Source of the DNA: an uncultured Nitrospirota bacterium
GTDB taxonomy: Bacteria > Nitrospirota > Nitrospiria > Nitrospirales > UBA8639
Direction of reading: 5' to 3'
Assembly (NCBI GenBank): GCA_937139405.1
Contig: CAKZPV010000032.1
Coordinates: 1 to 64,000, forward strand
Length of the DNA: 64,000 nt
Below, piece by piece: positions 8,884 through 18,393 of this stretch (the first letter of the stretch is position 1; each line of letters starts with the position of its first letter). The notes under the pieces are model-generated. The model was not told where the DNA came from, ran no database searches, and was given only the letters and a program-made list of their open reading frames with translations. The position numbers were made by a program, and so were the translations under genes.

Positions 8884-10302
8884 ATGCCAGATCAAGCGGT
8901 CATGGAATCCAGAATGGTAAAAAATGATTTTATTCGAATGATCCGCTACAAAAGTGAAAACCAAGTGGGAGTCTTAGCAGAATTTTTGACCACCATCGCA
9001 AACGAAGGCGGAAGCATTGGTGATGTCAAAACACAGAAGCTCGGGAAATTTTACATCTGGCGAGATGTGACCGTCATCGCTCAAGATCGCGAACACTTTG
9101 CGCGAATTCTCAAAGCGATTCGAACCTTAAAGCAGACCAAAGTGCGGCAAATTATCGATGAAGTGTTGGAACGCCATCAAGGTGGAAAAATCAAGATGGA
9201 GGTCAATACGAAAATTGACACAATCAGTGACATGCAGGCGGTGTACACGCCGGGCGTCGCGGAGGTCTGCCGGCTCATCGAGAAGGATCCAAGTGAGGCT
9301 AACAATTATACATGGATTCACAACACGGTGGCCCTCCTGACCAATGGAAGTCGCACCCTAGGGTTAGGGAATATCGGACCTGTAGCCGCCATGCCCGTCA
9401 TGGAAGGAAAGTCCGCGCTCTTTAAAAAATTCACGGGCTACAATATGATCCCAATCCCCATTGATACCACAGACCCGCAGGAATTTATCGAAACGGCCAG
9501 ACGGATTGCACCGGGATTCGGAGCCATCCATCTGGAAGACATTTCAGCGCCAGAATGTTTCGAAATTGAAACAGCCTTGATAGAAGACCTGAACATCCCG
9601 GTCATGCATGATGACCAAAAGGGAACGGCCGTCGTCTGCCTGGCGGCCGTGATCAATGCCTGTCGTGTCATCAATATCAGCCTAGAGAACATTCAGATCG
9701 GGCAAATTGGTCTTGGAGCTGCAGGCAGCGCGATTGCCAAACTGATCATGGCCTATACGAACCGTCCGGTTTGGTGTTGTGATAAGAATCAAGCCGCCGT
9801 CGATCGGCTCAACGTGTTTCGCCAAAACAGCGTGACCCTGGAAGAGGTCATGGCACAATGCGACCTCGTGATTTCAACAACAGGGAGAGAAGGGTTAATT
9901 GACCCGTCGATGGTGAAACCACAACAGATCATCCTGGCATTGACGAATCCTGTTCCAGAAATTACTGAAGAACAAGCGCTACAAGCTGGAGCAGCCTTTT
10001 ACGCTGATGGCCGATACGTCAACAACTTGTTGGCCTATCCTGGGATATTCAAAGGGGCCTTAGAAACGTACTCGACGGAGATTAATGACGCAATGTTGCT
10101 GGCTGCCGTCAACGCCATCGTCGCGACGACGCCTCGAGGCGAAATTGTTCCGAGTCCTTTGGATCCGGCCGTGCATGATGCGGTCGCCAAAGCCGTCGCG
10201 AGAGCAGCCATGGCAAGTGGTGTCGCACAAAAAGACCTAGAGGACGAATCGTTCGAGACGGAAGAAAAATTCCAAGCCGTACATGCCCCTCAAACAACTT
10301 GA
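8884..10302 (+). CDS. NAD(P)-dependent malic enzyme with N-terminal ACT domain
   Basis: The 472-residue protein decarboxylates malate to pyruvate. Residues ~15-95 form an ACT domain (FIRMIRYKSENQVGVLAEF), a small-ligand regulatory module; the catalytic part follows with YTPGVAEVCRLI, the Asp-rich metal site VMHDDQKGTAVV, and the Rossmann segment IGQIGLGAAGSAIAKLI. The length fits the short bacterial type without a phosphotransacetylase tail. The start has GAGAGGA upstream. The ACT domain suggests allosteric control by an amino acid or similar ligand (inference). Stands alone, downstream of the promoter at 8808. Confidence 0.95.
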   Translation: MPDQAVMESRMVKNDFIRMIRYKSENQVGVLAEFLTTIANEGGSIGDVKTQKLGKFYIWRDVTVIAQDREHFARILKAIRTLKQTKVRQIIDEVLERHQGGKIKMEVNTKIDTISDMQAVYTPGVAEVCRLIEKDPSEANNYTWIHNTVALLTNGSRTLGLGNIGPVAAMPVMEGKSALFKKFTGYNMIPIPIDTTDPQEFIETARRIAPGFGAIHLEDISAPECFEIETALIEDLNIPVMHDDQKGTAVVCLAAVINACRVINISLENIQIGQIGLGAAGSAIAKLIMAYTNRPVWCCDKNQAAVDRLNVFRQNSVTLEEVMAQCDLVISTTGREGLIDPSMVKPQQIILALTNPVPEITEEQALQAGAAFYADGRYVNNLLAYPGIFKGALETYSTEINDAMLLAAVNAIVATTPRGEIVPSPLDPAVHDAVAKAVARAAMASGVAQKDLEDESFETEEKFQAVHAPQTT

Positions 10303-10882
10303 GTGCCGGCGTTTTCTTTCATTGGCATGACGAATCCGTCTGGACCACCGGTCAAGATGTCGTTATTCTAGCTCTCTGGCCATCGGAGCTGATCGCGCAT
10401 TCACCCCCCCTGATGACGAAAGATCGAGAGTCGGCACCGTAATCAACAGCAAGTCGAACCACACAACGATCCATTAGGCCCAACATGGTCGTCTAGTATT
10501 CCATGTATTCGTTCAACACATCCCAAGCATACGTCACCCTCCTGTCAAACCTTCAGCAAGCATGATTCTGTACTTTTTTTCAATCAGTTGGGTAGCATGA
10601 CCGCGGAACGGTTGATGAACCAGATTCGCAACGACATAAGACAACTCAAGCGAATGGGACAGAAAAAAATATCAGTTGGACGTTTCCACAAAGAGCATGA
10701 GTAATGGTCGTCGAATTCGCTGCTTCTCGTCCTGGGGTCCATTGAATATGTTTTCAGCAATGCCCACAGAGGCTTTCAAAAATTTTTATGTCGAGAGCCC
10801 ACAGGCATGATCAAAACAATCGCAGGAAGAGCGCAGCCATGTTGACGCACGGAGCGTACTCCCAGCCCATGAACACGTCCAC
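10303..10882. other. Intergenic region with a diverged repeat relic
   Basis: No gene is supported. Positions ~10548-10690 are a diverged copy of the segment that precedes both xth genes (15467-15610 and 18552-18695): shared phrases are the AACCTTCAGCAA start, TTCTGTACTTT, TTGATGAACCAG and TTTCCACAAAG. The rest shows no clear signal. Confidence 0.5.
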
Positions 10883-12274
10883 ATGGTAAGAACGCATCTC
10901 ATGGCTTTTTGCAACATTCCCTACCGCATGTTCTGGCTCATACCGATGCTTGTCCTGTTCGCGCTTCCAGTCATGGCCGAGAACAGCGACTCCGACGTGG
11001 CTGTGGTTGAGGAGGAAGTGGTCTACGACCCCTATCGCGGAGTGGATGAGAATGGCCGGATTCCCAGAATCGACAAGGCCGCGCTGGTCGCCAAGCCCGA
11101 ACGCTGGCGCTATATTCCCGAAGGCCGACTCAAGCCGGGCGGGTTTTTCGAGCGCTTCCTGGTCTCGAGTTTTTTGTTTCCCATCTTCTTCGCCAACTCC
11201 GATGTCGGCGCTGGTGCAGGCGTGGCCTTCACCGACATCGATTTTCGCGCCCAACGTCGTCGCGAATTCATGGGCGTGTTCCTCTCATACACTACCAAGG
11301 GCCAACAGAATTATGTGTTCCGTTGGCAACGCTGGCTCAAGCATCTCGAAGTCCCCACTGGAGGCGTGCTCCAGGAGGAACGCAGCTTCGTCGGCGTGAG
11401 CGGAGGGTATCGCAAAACACTCACCCGCCGGTTCTTTGGCATCGGTCCGTCGACCAAGGAACGTCAGGAGACGAGCTATACCGACCAAGTCGCCTTTCTC
11501 GACCTGGGTCTCTCTCAGTCGCTCGAGGGATTATTTGAAGATATCGTCATCGAACTCAATATACGAGGGGAACACCACTGGCTCAGCGAAGGCGAAGTCG
11601 GAGACGCAGGGCAAACCAAGGAGGAGTTTCCCCAACTCTTCGCCGAAGCGGACCCTTATGGTCTCGGCTGGTTGGGCGGCGGCCTGCGCTGGGACACGCG
11701 CGACAGTCAGCGCAATCCTTACCACGGGACAGTTCTGGGCGCGAGAGTCGATGCCGCATTACTCCAGAAGGATTGGAATCGGGGCGTCATCTACCGACTC
11801 TTCGGCGACCAGCTCATTCCCGTCCCAGGGCTCTTTCACAACGGAGGCGGGCAGGACGAAGAGCATCCGCCGACCGACACCATCGCACTCCACGTCGAGA
11901 GCCAACTGAGCTCCGGCGACTTACCGTTCTTCGCCCGGCCGACGCTCGGAGGCAACCGTGCGCTGCGCGGGTATATCGCCGGTCGTTGGCGAGACGATGC
12001 CGCTTGGGAGGCAGCCACGGAATATCGCGTCTGGGTCTTCCCACGCGGCTTTACAATTTGGCGGTATCTTCGGATCGAGCGCCTGGGAGTGGCGGTCTTC
12101 TACGAAGTGGGGAGTGTCGCAGAGAACGGCATCGAACTCTTCCAGGAACGCGTGCGCCACAGCTACGGATTCAGCGGTCGCTTCACCATGGAGCGCGCAG
12201 CGATCTTTCGCGCCGATTTCGGTTTCTCCGAAGATGGCTTCAATTTCTCAGCCGGTTTCGGCCTCCCCTTTTAA
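10883..12274 (+). CDS. Outer-membrane beta-barrel protein, BamA/TamA surface-antigen family
   Basis: The ~463-residue protein has an N-terminal signal (FWLIPMLVLFALPVMA before ENSDSD), a short periplasmic part and a long barrel-like region with alternating aromatic strands. It ends AGFGLPF, the terminal Phe expected of a BAM substrate. The stretch PTLGGNRALRGY is the loop-6 (V/I)RG(Y/F)-type motif of Omp85 barrels. POTRA domains are not obvious, so it is a short Omp85-like protein (about 400 residues mature), possibly a lipid or protein export pore. The start may be ATG 10883 or 10901. It stands alone. Confidence 0.8.
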   Translation: MVRTHLMAFCNIPYRMFWLIPMLVLFALPVMAENSDSDVAVVEEEVVYDPYRGVDENGRIPRIDKAALVAKPERWRYIPEGRLKPGGFFERFLVSSFLFPIFFANSDVGAGAGVAFTDIDFRAQRRREFMGVFLSYTTKGQQNYVFRWQRWLKHLEVPTGGVLQEERSFVGVSGGYRKTLTRRFFGIGPSTKERQETSYTDQVAFLDLGLSQSLEGLFEDIVIELNIRGEHHWLSEGEVGDAGQTKEEFPQLFAEADPYGLGWLGGGLRWDTRDSQRNPYHGTVLGARVDAALLQKDWNRGVIYRLFGDQLIPVPGLFHNGGGQDEEHPPTDTIALHVESQLSSGDLPFFARPTLGGNRALRGYIAGRWRDDAAWEAATEYRVWVFPRGFTIWRYLRIERLGVAVFYEVGSVAENGIELFQERVRHSYGFSGRFTMERAAIFRADFGFSEDGFNFSAGFGLPF

Positions 12275-12509
12275 CTTATACCCCATGTCATAGAGCCAAA
12301 CTTGGCCGGTGTGCATGCTGTGTCTCGCAGAGTATGGACCGTTATTGTGCCCTGTTCTTTCTTGAGGAAGCTTTGGCCTGGGATAGCCCAACCACTTTGG
12401 GATGAAGGGCTGCATTCGTTGCTCTTCCCCTCCAGCTACAATGATCGACCACCGCTTCCCTGGCTGCGGCATAATTCCCTCCATGGAAAATTATCGCGTT
12501 CCATCGAAT

Positions 12510-12947
12510 TCATGGGGCCCTGCACAACAAAGAGGTTCCTCCATCGAAAACCCTCTCCCGCCCTTCAATTCCCGGGTAGAGTTGATCCCTCACAACAGTC
12601 AAAATGGTGGTCTTCTCATAAGGCTTTGACAGCACCGCTTTGGCACCAGCGTTCAGAGCCCTCTTCCACACGTATGCCAGGACATTTCCTGTGAGCATGA
12701 CTGTCGGAGGCGGTTGGTCGACCGTGCGTGTTAATTCCTCAAGAAACTCACAGCCATTCATGTTGGGCATCTGATAATCGAGAAGAATGAGATCTATAGC
12801 ATGTAGCGGAAGAAGGGCTAATGCCGCAGCACCATTCTCAGCCTCCACACACTCGTAGCCATGGTGTGTCAAGAATGTGGTGAGGATGAGACGACAATCA
12901 GCGTTGTCATCGACGATAAGAAGAATGGGCTGAGAACTTCCCTGCAT
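12510..12947 (-). CDS. Single-domain response regulator (CheY-like)
   Basis: About 145 residues forming one receiver domain. All key residues are visible: acidic pair in LLIVDDNADC, phosphoacceptor Asp in LILLDYQMPNMNG, Thr in TVMLTGN, Lys in AVLSKPYE. There is no output domain, so it acts by protein-protein contact. The ATG at 12947 is preferred; a GTG at 12974 would overlap the upstream gene by 20 bp. It follows the atypical receiver at 12955-13488, probably in one operon. No histidine kinase lies nearby. Confidence 0.85.
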   Translation of the reverse strand: MQGSSQPILLIVDDNADCRLILTTFLTHHGYECVEAENGAAALALLPLHAIDLILLDYQMPNMNGCEFLEELTRTVDQPPPTVMLTGNVLAYVWKRALNAGAKAVLSKPYEKTTILTVVRDQLYPGIEGRERVFDGGTSLLCRAP

Positions 12948-12954
12948 CTCGCTG

Positions 12955-13488
12955 TTACCCAAACAACCGAACACATTTATTTTTCAGCTCTGTGAGGTCA
13001 ATGGGCTTGGTGAGATAATCCATGGCGCCCTGCTCCAAGGATTCGATAATCCGTTTTTTATTCGATGGATTCGCCAGGACCATCACAGGGACGCCAGGGA
13101 TGGTTCGGCGCAATTGCGACACCATCGCAAATCCTCTCAACGAACTGGCTTCAAGATCCCACAGAATGCCATGAATCGTATGCCCCCCTCTCAGGTTCAC
13201 TCCACCGCCGGCTTCGGGGATACTGTGAAGCGTAAATCCCAAATCACTCAGCGTATGGGCCAACCATGCCTCGGTGGAAAGCTTGATCCCGAGTATGACG
13301 ATTCGTTTATCACCTTCCTGTCCGAGACCTTCGGCAATGCCTTCAGACACACCATGCATCAATGGAAGTCGATCAGGATTCACGCCATTCAAATCAACCC
13401 CACTCCCGCATGCAAAGAACGGTGGATCAATTTCAGCGACAGTGGATTCATCACATGGTTGAGGAACAATGTCATCGTGTTGCAACAT
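12955..13488 (-). CDS. Atypical receiver-domain protein
   Basis: The 177-residue protein has an unstructured N-terminal ~60 residues and a receiver-like fold in the rest. The aspartate on strand three (GILWDLEAS) and the lysine (YLTKPIDLTEL) are present, but the acidic pair after strand one is absent (IVILGIKLS) and the Ser/Thr of strand four is replaced (VMVLANPS). It is therefore probably a phosphorylation-independent or altered receiver. It is transcribed just ahead of the canonical receiver at 12510, which suggests that the two work together. Confidence 0.7.
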   Translation of the reverse strand: MLQHDDIVPQPCDESTVAEIDPPFFACGSGVDLNGVNPDRLPLMHGVSEGIAEGLGQEGDKRIVILGIKLSTEAWLAHTLSDLGFTLHSIPEAGGGVNLRGGHTIHGILWDLEASSLRGFAMVSQLRRTIPGVPVMVLANPSNKKRIIESLEQGAMDYLTKPIDLTELKNKCVRLFG

Positions 13489-14102
13489 TTGCTGTCCTCC
13501 CCAGTCGACTAGCCACGGTTGTTGGTCGGATTCTCCACAAACTCATGCAAGCCATCTGGTTTCTTCACGAAAGAGGAAATGACTCAAAGGTCCCGAGCCA
13601 TTGTCAAAATTTAGGCACAGCCATCGCCTTGAGAACAATGGCCCACGCCAGGAAAGACGATACGCGCCACGGGCTTCCTGCCCCTCTCATCAGCTATCGA
13701 TGAAAAGATTCTATGAAATGTAAAAAGAGCAACGCCGATGCCAATCTCATACATTTTTGAAGAAAATAATTTCGTATGAACTTTCAACAGCTTGATCGAC
13801 TTATAAACAACCTCACCATTGGACGCGACAAAAAAGATGAGCGAAATTTCACCATTCCGCCGTGCAAATTCGCTCACCTTCACACATTCCTGTGGTCGTT
13901 AAAAAGTTTGTCAATAAGAATCAAAAGGAGGGTCTGTGTATCGTTTGGGTGTGGTAGTAACGGATGGTCCCGAACAGACGCCTGTGATCAAGGGAACCAA
14001 CTGGAGGCAATAACGCAATCAGGCTCAGGAAAAAAGCAAGATCTGTTCCCGGGCAAACCCGCCCACTTTGATTGCCGGAAAAGGAAGACAACCGTGTCAG
14101 AA
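13489..14102. other. Intergenic, no supported gene
   Basis: About 610 bp between the receiver operon and the YfdX-like gene. Short open frames on both strands lack ribosome binding sites and recognisable products. No tRNA or strong terminator was seen. Confidence 0.4.
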
Positions 14103-14975
14103 TTAATACCAGGACTCGACGATTTTTCTCCAGCCCAGAAATTGGCGACCCACTCGCTGCATCAATGTGGGGTCCTTGTTTTCTAGCGCCGTAGCAAGGC
14201 GAGCAATTTCTCCTTGGAGTCTGCCCACCCCTGTCGCGTGGCGTGCGGCGCTTGAATCTTTTTTCCATTGGTCTAATCCATTTTTGATATTGACGACGGT
14301 CAGGCTGGCGCTGGGATAGAGTCCATTTTGAATAAAATTTTTGGCCAGGGCTAAGTTGTCATAGATGACCAGGCGCGGGTCCGTGTTGACCAGCTCTTCC
14401 ACAATCGCCTCTCGAAAGATTTCTCCGAAAGCTTGTTGAGCCTTCTCATAGTGTGCCTTGATGAGATGCTGCTTCCCATCATTGAGTGCCGCCGCGAGCG
14501 TTCGAAGGTCAACGAAAAAATCAAGTCCCACGACGCCGGCATAGGTCTGTTTGATGTCAAAGGACTGCAGGTGGTGATACACGGTGTCATACTCGCTGAG
14601 AAGAAAGAGATCATCCAACACCGGAACATAGTAATGTTTGGTCGTATTCCGTGATTCAAAGGTCACCTTTCCATACTTGAGTGTCGAATCGATTGTCATC
14701 GAAGGCAGATCTCGCTTGAGCTGTCCAACCAACGCTTCGGCCTGTTCGATATGGTGGAGGGCATCATCCGGCAGATCGATATCCAGCGCTAAATACGCGA
14801 GATTGATATGCCCCATCATTTTATGGATTTCCAGGCCCGTGGGAGACCGGTGCTTTGCCAAGGGTGACACTCCCGACGATTCCGCAGGAGTTTGGGAGCC
14901 TGGTGTTTCCCCATAGGCGGAGTGCCCGCACAGCAGGATGCCTAACGCGATCAACAGGAATCGTTTCATTATCAT
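14103..14975 (-). CDS. Secreted YfdX-like protein
   Basis: About 290 residues with a signal peptide (MKRFLLIALGILLCGHSAYG). The mature part is mostly helical; the early segment MMGHINLAYLALDIDLPDDALHHIEQAEALV and the ending resemble the YfdX family, acid- or stress-associated periplasmic proteins of unknown mechanism. The assignment rests on overall pattern and is not certain. Two in-frame ATGs (14975 and 14969) precede the signal; GAAGG lies upstream of the first. The gene is alone on its strand. Confidence 0.65.
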   Translation of the reverse strand: MIMKRFLLIALGILLCGHSAYGETPGSQTPAESSGVSPLAKHRSPTGLEIHKMMGHINLAYLALDIDLPDDALHHIEQAEALVGQLKRDLPSMTIDSTLKYGKVTFESRNTTKHYYVPVLDDLFLLSEYDTVYHHLQSFDIKQTYAGVVGLDFFVDLRTLAAALNDGKQHLIKAHYEKAQQAFGEIFREAIVEELVNTDPRLVIYDNLALAKNFIQNGLYPSASLTVVNIKNGLDQWKKDSSAARHATGVGRLQGEIARLATALENKDPTLMQRVGRQFLGWRKIVESWY

Positions 14976-15231
14976 CAATACAACCTTCGTTGAAGATACA
15001 TGTTCCGTGTGCCGCTCCCGTACCACCAAATTAAGCGATTTCCCATCCAGCCCATCGAGCCTAGCACAATCAAGCCGTGAACCGTCTCTTTAAAAAGCCA
15101 ATGACGACTAGTGCAAAAGGATCTGTGGAAAATGTTGAGGCGGTGGGCCTGAAATCAAAGAGGCGTGGCCGCGCTGCCTTCACATAATACTACCGAACGG
15201 ACACACGACTCACCACTAGCAAGAACCCTTG

Positions 15232-15475
15232 GTTCCCTCTTCAACCTCCCCTGGCGGTCTGACATGGCCCAGACGTGCCACCGGCAATGGAAAACAGACG
15301 AGCAACGTGTGAGCGGAGCAAGTTGGCTCACCGCCGGTGTTGGGGAACTGTGCAGAACACCTGAAAGGTCATGGCACGGCCAACACGGTTTTGGGCATGT
15401 TTGCCGCAACAACAGTGGCTCGGCTGCCGGGCCGAACCCCGGCTTCCACTTCCTCAGCGACAAACCTTCAGCAAC
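15232..15475 (+). repeat. R1 mosaic repeat, plus-orientation copy
   Basis: This is a member of a dispersed family (R1) whose core reads, in this orientation, a GGTCATGGCACGGCCAACA-like block, a block around GGTTTTGGGC, and a GGCTCGGCTGCCGGGCCGAA palindrome-containing end. It covers most of the noncoding stretch 14976-15718 and its right part belongs to the 1.24-kb direct repeat. Open frames inside it are repeat-derived. The remainder of 14976-15231 shows nothing. Confidence 0.7.
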
Positions 15476-16549
15476 AATAATTCTGTACTTTCGTTCATGA
15501 GACAAGTAGCATTGCCGAGGTCTCGTTGATGAACCAGGTTCACACCAAACCATACTAATCAACTGCTTGAGAGAGGCAAAGAAAATAAATCGAAAATTTC
15601 CACAAAGGGAAGACCTATGTATGAATCTTTCTTGTTCTCCGCTAAGTGAAGAGATCAGTCATCAGTCAACAACAGACTTAACCGGTACGTCGTCCTTTCA
15701 TTAAGCATAAGAAGACAGATGAAACTCATATCCTGGAACGTGAACGGCATTCGGGCGGCCATCAAAAAAGAATTTGCGGCCTCGCTTGGAAGCATGAACC
15801 CTGATGTGCTGTGTCTGCAAGAAACCAAAGCCCAAGATGAGCAAGTATTGGAAGCCTTACAGGATATTTTCGGCTATCATATGTATACGAACTCCGCCAT
15901 CAAAAAAGGGTATTCCGGGACAGCGATTCTTTCGAAAACGCAACCGCTGAACGTAAGCAAAGGAATCGGGATACCAGAACACGATCAAGAAGGACGGGTA
16001 TTGACGGCAGAGTTCAAAGACTATTTTCTGGTCAATACCTATGTACCGAATTCCCAGAACGGCTTAAAACGCTTACCGTATAGACAACAGTGGGATCGGG
16101 ACATGTTAGCGTATCTGACACGGTTGGACACGAAGAAGCCTGTGATGTGGTGTGGTGATTTGAATGTCGCCCACAAACCAATCGATCTGAAAAACGTTAA
16201 GGCCAACTACAACAAGACAGCCGGGTATACCCAGCAAGAGATTGACGGAATGGATCAGTATCACAAGAAAGGATTCGTCGACTCGTTCAGACATTTTTAT
16301 CCGGAAGAAGAGAAATACTCGTGGTGGAGCTATCGGATGAATGCCAGAGAGAAAAATGTGGGGTGGAGAATCGATTACTTTTTGATTTCTGCGCCATTCA
16401 TGTCAAAAATTGAGAACGCCTTTATCCTCAATGACATCTACGGCTCAGACCATTGTCCCGTTGGAGTAGAGTTATAGGCAGTGTTGAATAAGACTGCCCT
16501 CTACTGGCAAAAAATGTCCGCATTCACGTTGAATATCAGAGCCACGGGT
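15309..16549 (+). repeat. 1.24-kb direct repeat, copy 1, carrying xth
   Basis: This segment is repeated at 18394-19633, offset 3085 bp. The first ~1070 bp appear identical by eye; differences begin near 16382 (within the last 100 bp of xth) and increase after the stop, where the copies also differ by an indel. The repeat contains an R1 end, a noncoding spacer and the whole xth gene. No terminal inverted repeats or transposase are visible. Confidence 0.9.
15719..16477 (+). CDS. xth: Exodeoxyribonuclease III / AP endonuclease, copy 1
   Basis: The 252-residue enzyme belongs to the ExoIII family, which cuts 5' of abasic sites and removes 3' blocks in base excision repair. The family motifs are all present: SWNVNGIRAA, CLQETKAQ, WCGDLNVAHKPIDL, GWRIDYFLIS and the terminal SDHCPVGVEL with catalytic Asp-His. 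The protein differs from the second copy at 18804 by one visible residue (Lys versus Gln in FMSKIE/FMSQIE). The duplicate gene with its upstream region suggests that both are expressed. Upstream AAGAAGACAG can act as ribosome binding site. Confidence 0.95.
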   Translation: MKLISWNVNGIRAAIKKEFAASLGSMNPDVLCLQETKAQDEQVLEALQDIFGYHMYTNSAIKKGYSGTAILSKTQPLNVSKGIGIPEHDQEGRVLTAEFKDYFLVNTYVPNSQNGLKRLPYRQQWDRDMLAYLTRLDTKKPVMWCGDLNVAHKPIDLKNVKANYNKTAGYTQQEIDGMDQYHKKGFVDSFRHFYPEEEKYSWWSYRMNAREKNVGWRIDYFLISAPFMSKIENAFILNDIYGSDHCPVGVEL

Positions 16550-16757
16550 GCGGTTGGATATTTTACTTGAGGACAGCCATGTAGACCCAGTCCTCAACTC
16601 CCTACGGAAGACAGCAAAAGGAATTGAAGGCCAGGGTATCTTCTGGGTCACCGCCGTAGAGCAAAGCGGGCACTTGTCACTGAAACGTGGCAACGTCAGC
16701 TTCCGGGAAAAAAGTGATGAGCGGAAGACAATCACACCGCGAGCACTTCGCGTTTGA
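16548..16757 (+). pseudogene. C-terminal fragment of a P-II (GlnB/GlnK-like) signalling protein
   Basis: The frame reads VRLDILLEDSHVDPVLNSL and then a segment with GIEGQGIFWVTAVEQ, which aligns with the second half of P-II proteins (strand, helix and the GDGKIFV-type signature region). The first ~55 residues, including the T-loop, are missing, and the fragment begins exactly where the xth repeat ends (16549). The C-terminal residues after SLKRG do not look like P-II. It is best read as a gene truncated by the repeat; a divergent P-II-like short protein is the less likely alternative. Confidence 0.55.
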
Positions 16758-16799
16758 AACATGGGTATTACACCAAATGCGAATCTAGGAAAGTCATTA

Positions 16800-17972
16800 A
16801 TGTTATCCAGAACACATATCTTTACTCGTGTTTTTTGCCTGAGTGCAGGCCTGCTACTGTTTGGGCTGTGTTCTGACTTCGCCTATGCACACGGCATGTC
16901 CGAGGCTGAAAAACTCTCAATAATTGAAGGCGGTAATCTGCGCTATATGTGGATCGGCGCAACCCACATGTTGTCCGGTTACGACCACCTGGCATTTGTT
17001 TTCGGGATCATCTTTTTCCTGACCAGTTTTCGTGATATCGCCAAATATGTCACCGCGTTTACGCTTGGACATAGCGTCACCCTGATCTACGCCACGTTTA
17101 ACGCGATTCAGCTGAACTACTTTGCCATCGATGCGGTGATTGGCCTGAGTGTCAGTTACATCGCCTTTGCCAACATTGACGGGTTTCGTAAATACCTCAA
17201 CATCAATCCACCCAACATAATGGTGATGATTATCGGTTTAGGCCTGATTCACGGTTTTGGGTTGTCCACCCGTTTACAGGAACTGCCGTTGAGTGAAGAC
17301 CACCTGCTGCTCAATATCATCTCATTTAATGTTGGCATCGAACTGGGGCAAGTCAGTGCATTAGCTCTGATGCTGCTGCTGATGGCCGCCTGGCGAAAAA
17401 CCCACGCCTTCCAAACCTTCAGTCTTGTGGCAAACTATGGTCTTATTCTGATGGGAGGCCTACTGTTCCTTATGCAGATGCACGGGTATGAGCACACCGC
17501 CAATCCTGAAGAGTTTATGGTAAGCACAGAATCCTCTGCACCACGAGCAAAGAGTGAAATGGTAAGCAATCATGCCATGGTCCAGCCGACGTGGCAAGAT
17601 TCAATCAGTATCACCATCCCAGCGCAGGGCGATACTGAATACAAATTTTACATGGAAAAAGACGCAACACTTGACTATGCATGGGAAACCGACGGGACAG
17701 AGCTGTTTTTTGATTTTCACGGCGAACCCGCAGGCGATACAACGGGGTATTTTGAGAGCTTTACAAAAGGTATCGACAGCCAGTCAAATGGCTCGTTAAC
17801 CACGTCCTTTGAAGGCACGCATGGGTGGTACTGGAAAAACGACACCCCGTCCCCGGTGACCATCGAATTGAAAGTGACAGGTGCGTATCGGCGCCTGGAT
17901 GTAAATAAGACGTCACAACAAACTGAAACAACACAACCCCTCATTCCAACAACCCACGATAGCATTGATTAA
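16800..17972 (+). CDS. HupE/UreJ-family membrane protein fused to a 'transmembrane anchor protein'-type domain
   Basis: The 390-residue protein begins at an ATG with AGGAAAG upstream. A signal peptide ends ...FAYA and the mature protein starts His-Gly, as in HupE-like metal transporters. Residues ~40-235 hold about six membrane segments with the family motifs GYDHLAFVFGIIFF, TLGHSVTL and LIHGFGLS. Residues ~265-380 form a soluble beta-rich domain with FDFHGEP and GTHGWYWKN, like the separate 'transmembrane anchor protein' often encoded next to HupE/UreJ genes. Metal (Ni, Co or other) uptake is a possible role. A frame extending to ATG 16761 is less well supported. Confidence 0.75.
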   Translation: MLSRTHIFTRVFCLSAGLLLFGLCSDFAYAHGMSEAEKLSIIEGGNLRYMWIGATHMLSGYDHLAFVFGIIFFLTSFRDIAKYVTAFTLGHSVTLIYATFNAIQLNYFAIDAVIGLSVSYIAFANIDGFRKYLNINPPNIMVMIIGLGLIHGFGLSTRLQELPLSEDHLLLNIISFNVGIELGQVSALALMLLLMAAWRKTHAFQTFSLVANYGLILMGGLLFLMQMHGYEHTANPEEFMVSTESSAPRAKSEMVSNHAMVQPTWQDSISITIPAQGDTEYKFYMEKDATLDYAWETDGTELFFDFHGEPAGDTTGYFESFTKGIDSQSNGSLTTSFEGTHGWYWKNDTPSPVTIELKVTGAYRRLDVNKTSQQTETTQPLIPTTHDSID

Positions 17973-18393
17973 CTGTAAGAGATTTGTATCATACAACGAC
18001 AAACATGTGGACTTGAGTGTATGTGAGAATCGAATCATTCCACCAACGTGTTTCCCCCCACTCAGATCCCTAATACTCCATGTCAAAAGAAACGGCATCA
18101 TAACAATGTGGCGGACAATGGCAGCCGTAATTGGTTTCCTGGAAAAGGAAAAGGAGTCAAATCATTTGTTGATGAATGATCTGTCCGCCACAGACAAAAA
18201 TGGCCAGATGGATTTAAGGTTTGACAAATCTCGCTTTGCGTGTAGCCAAGCTGCAGAATCCAATTCGACCCCCAAACATTACCGACAGATACTTGCGTCT
18301 AACTAAAAGAGAGTTGCCTTCTCTACCAAACTCCCTTGGCCTGGCGACATGGCCGAGCAGTGCAACCGGCACGGGAGAGCAGGCGAGCAATGT
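17973..18393. other. Intergenic, R1 end at its right
   Basis: No gene is supported. Positions ~18316-18560 are an R1 repeat copy in plus orientation (GACATGGCCGAGCAGTG block onward) that runs into the second xth repeat. 17973-18315 contains no recognised element. Confidence 0.45.

Noticed and set aside
10545-10690. Region before the BamA-like gene as a third xth copy
   Set aside because: Only the upstream spacer is similar; no xth coding sequence follows.
13611-13883. 90-codon minus-strand frame between receiver and YfdX-like genes
   Set aside because: No ribosome binding site and no recognisable family; it could be a degraded gene but I cannot support it.
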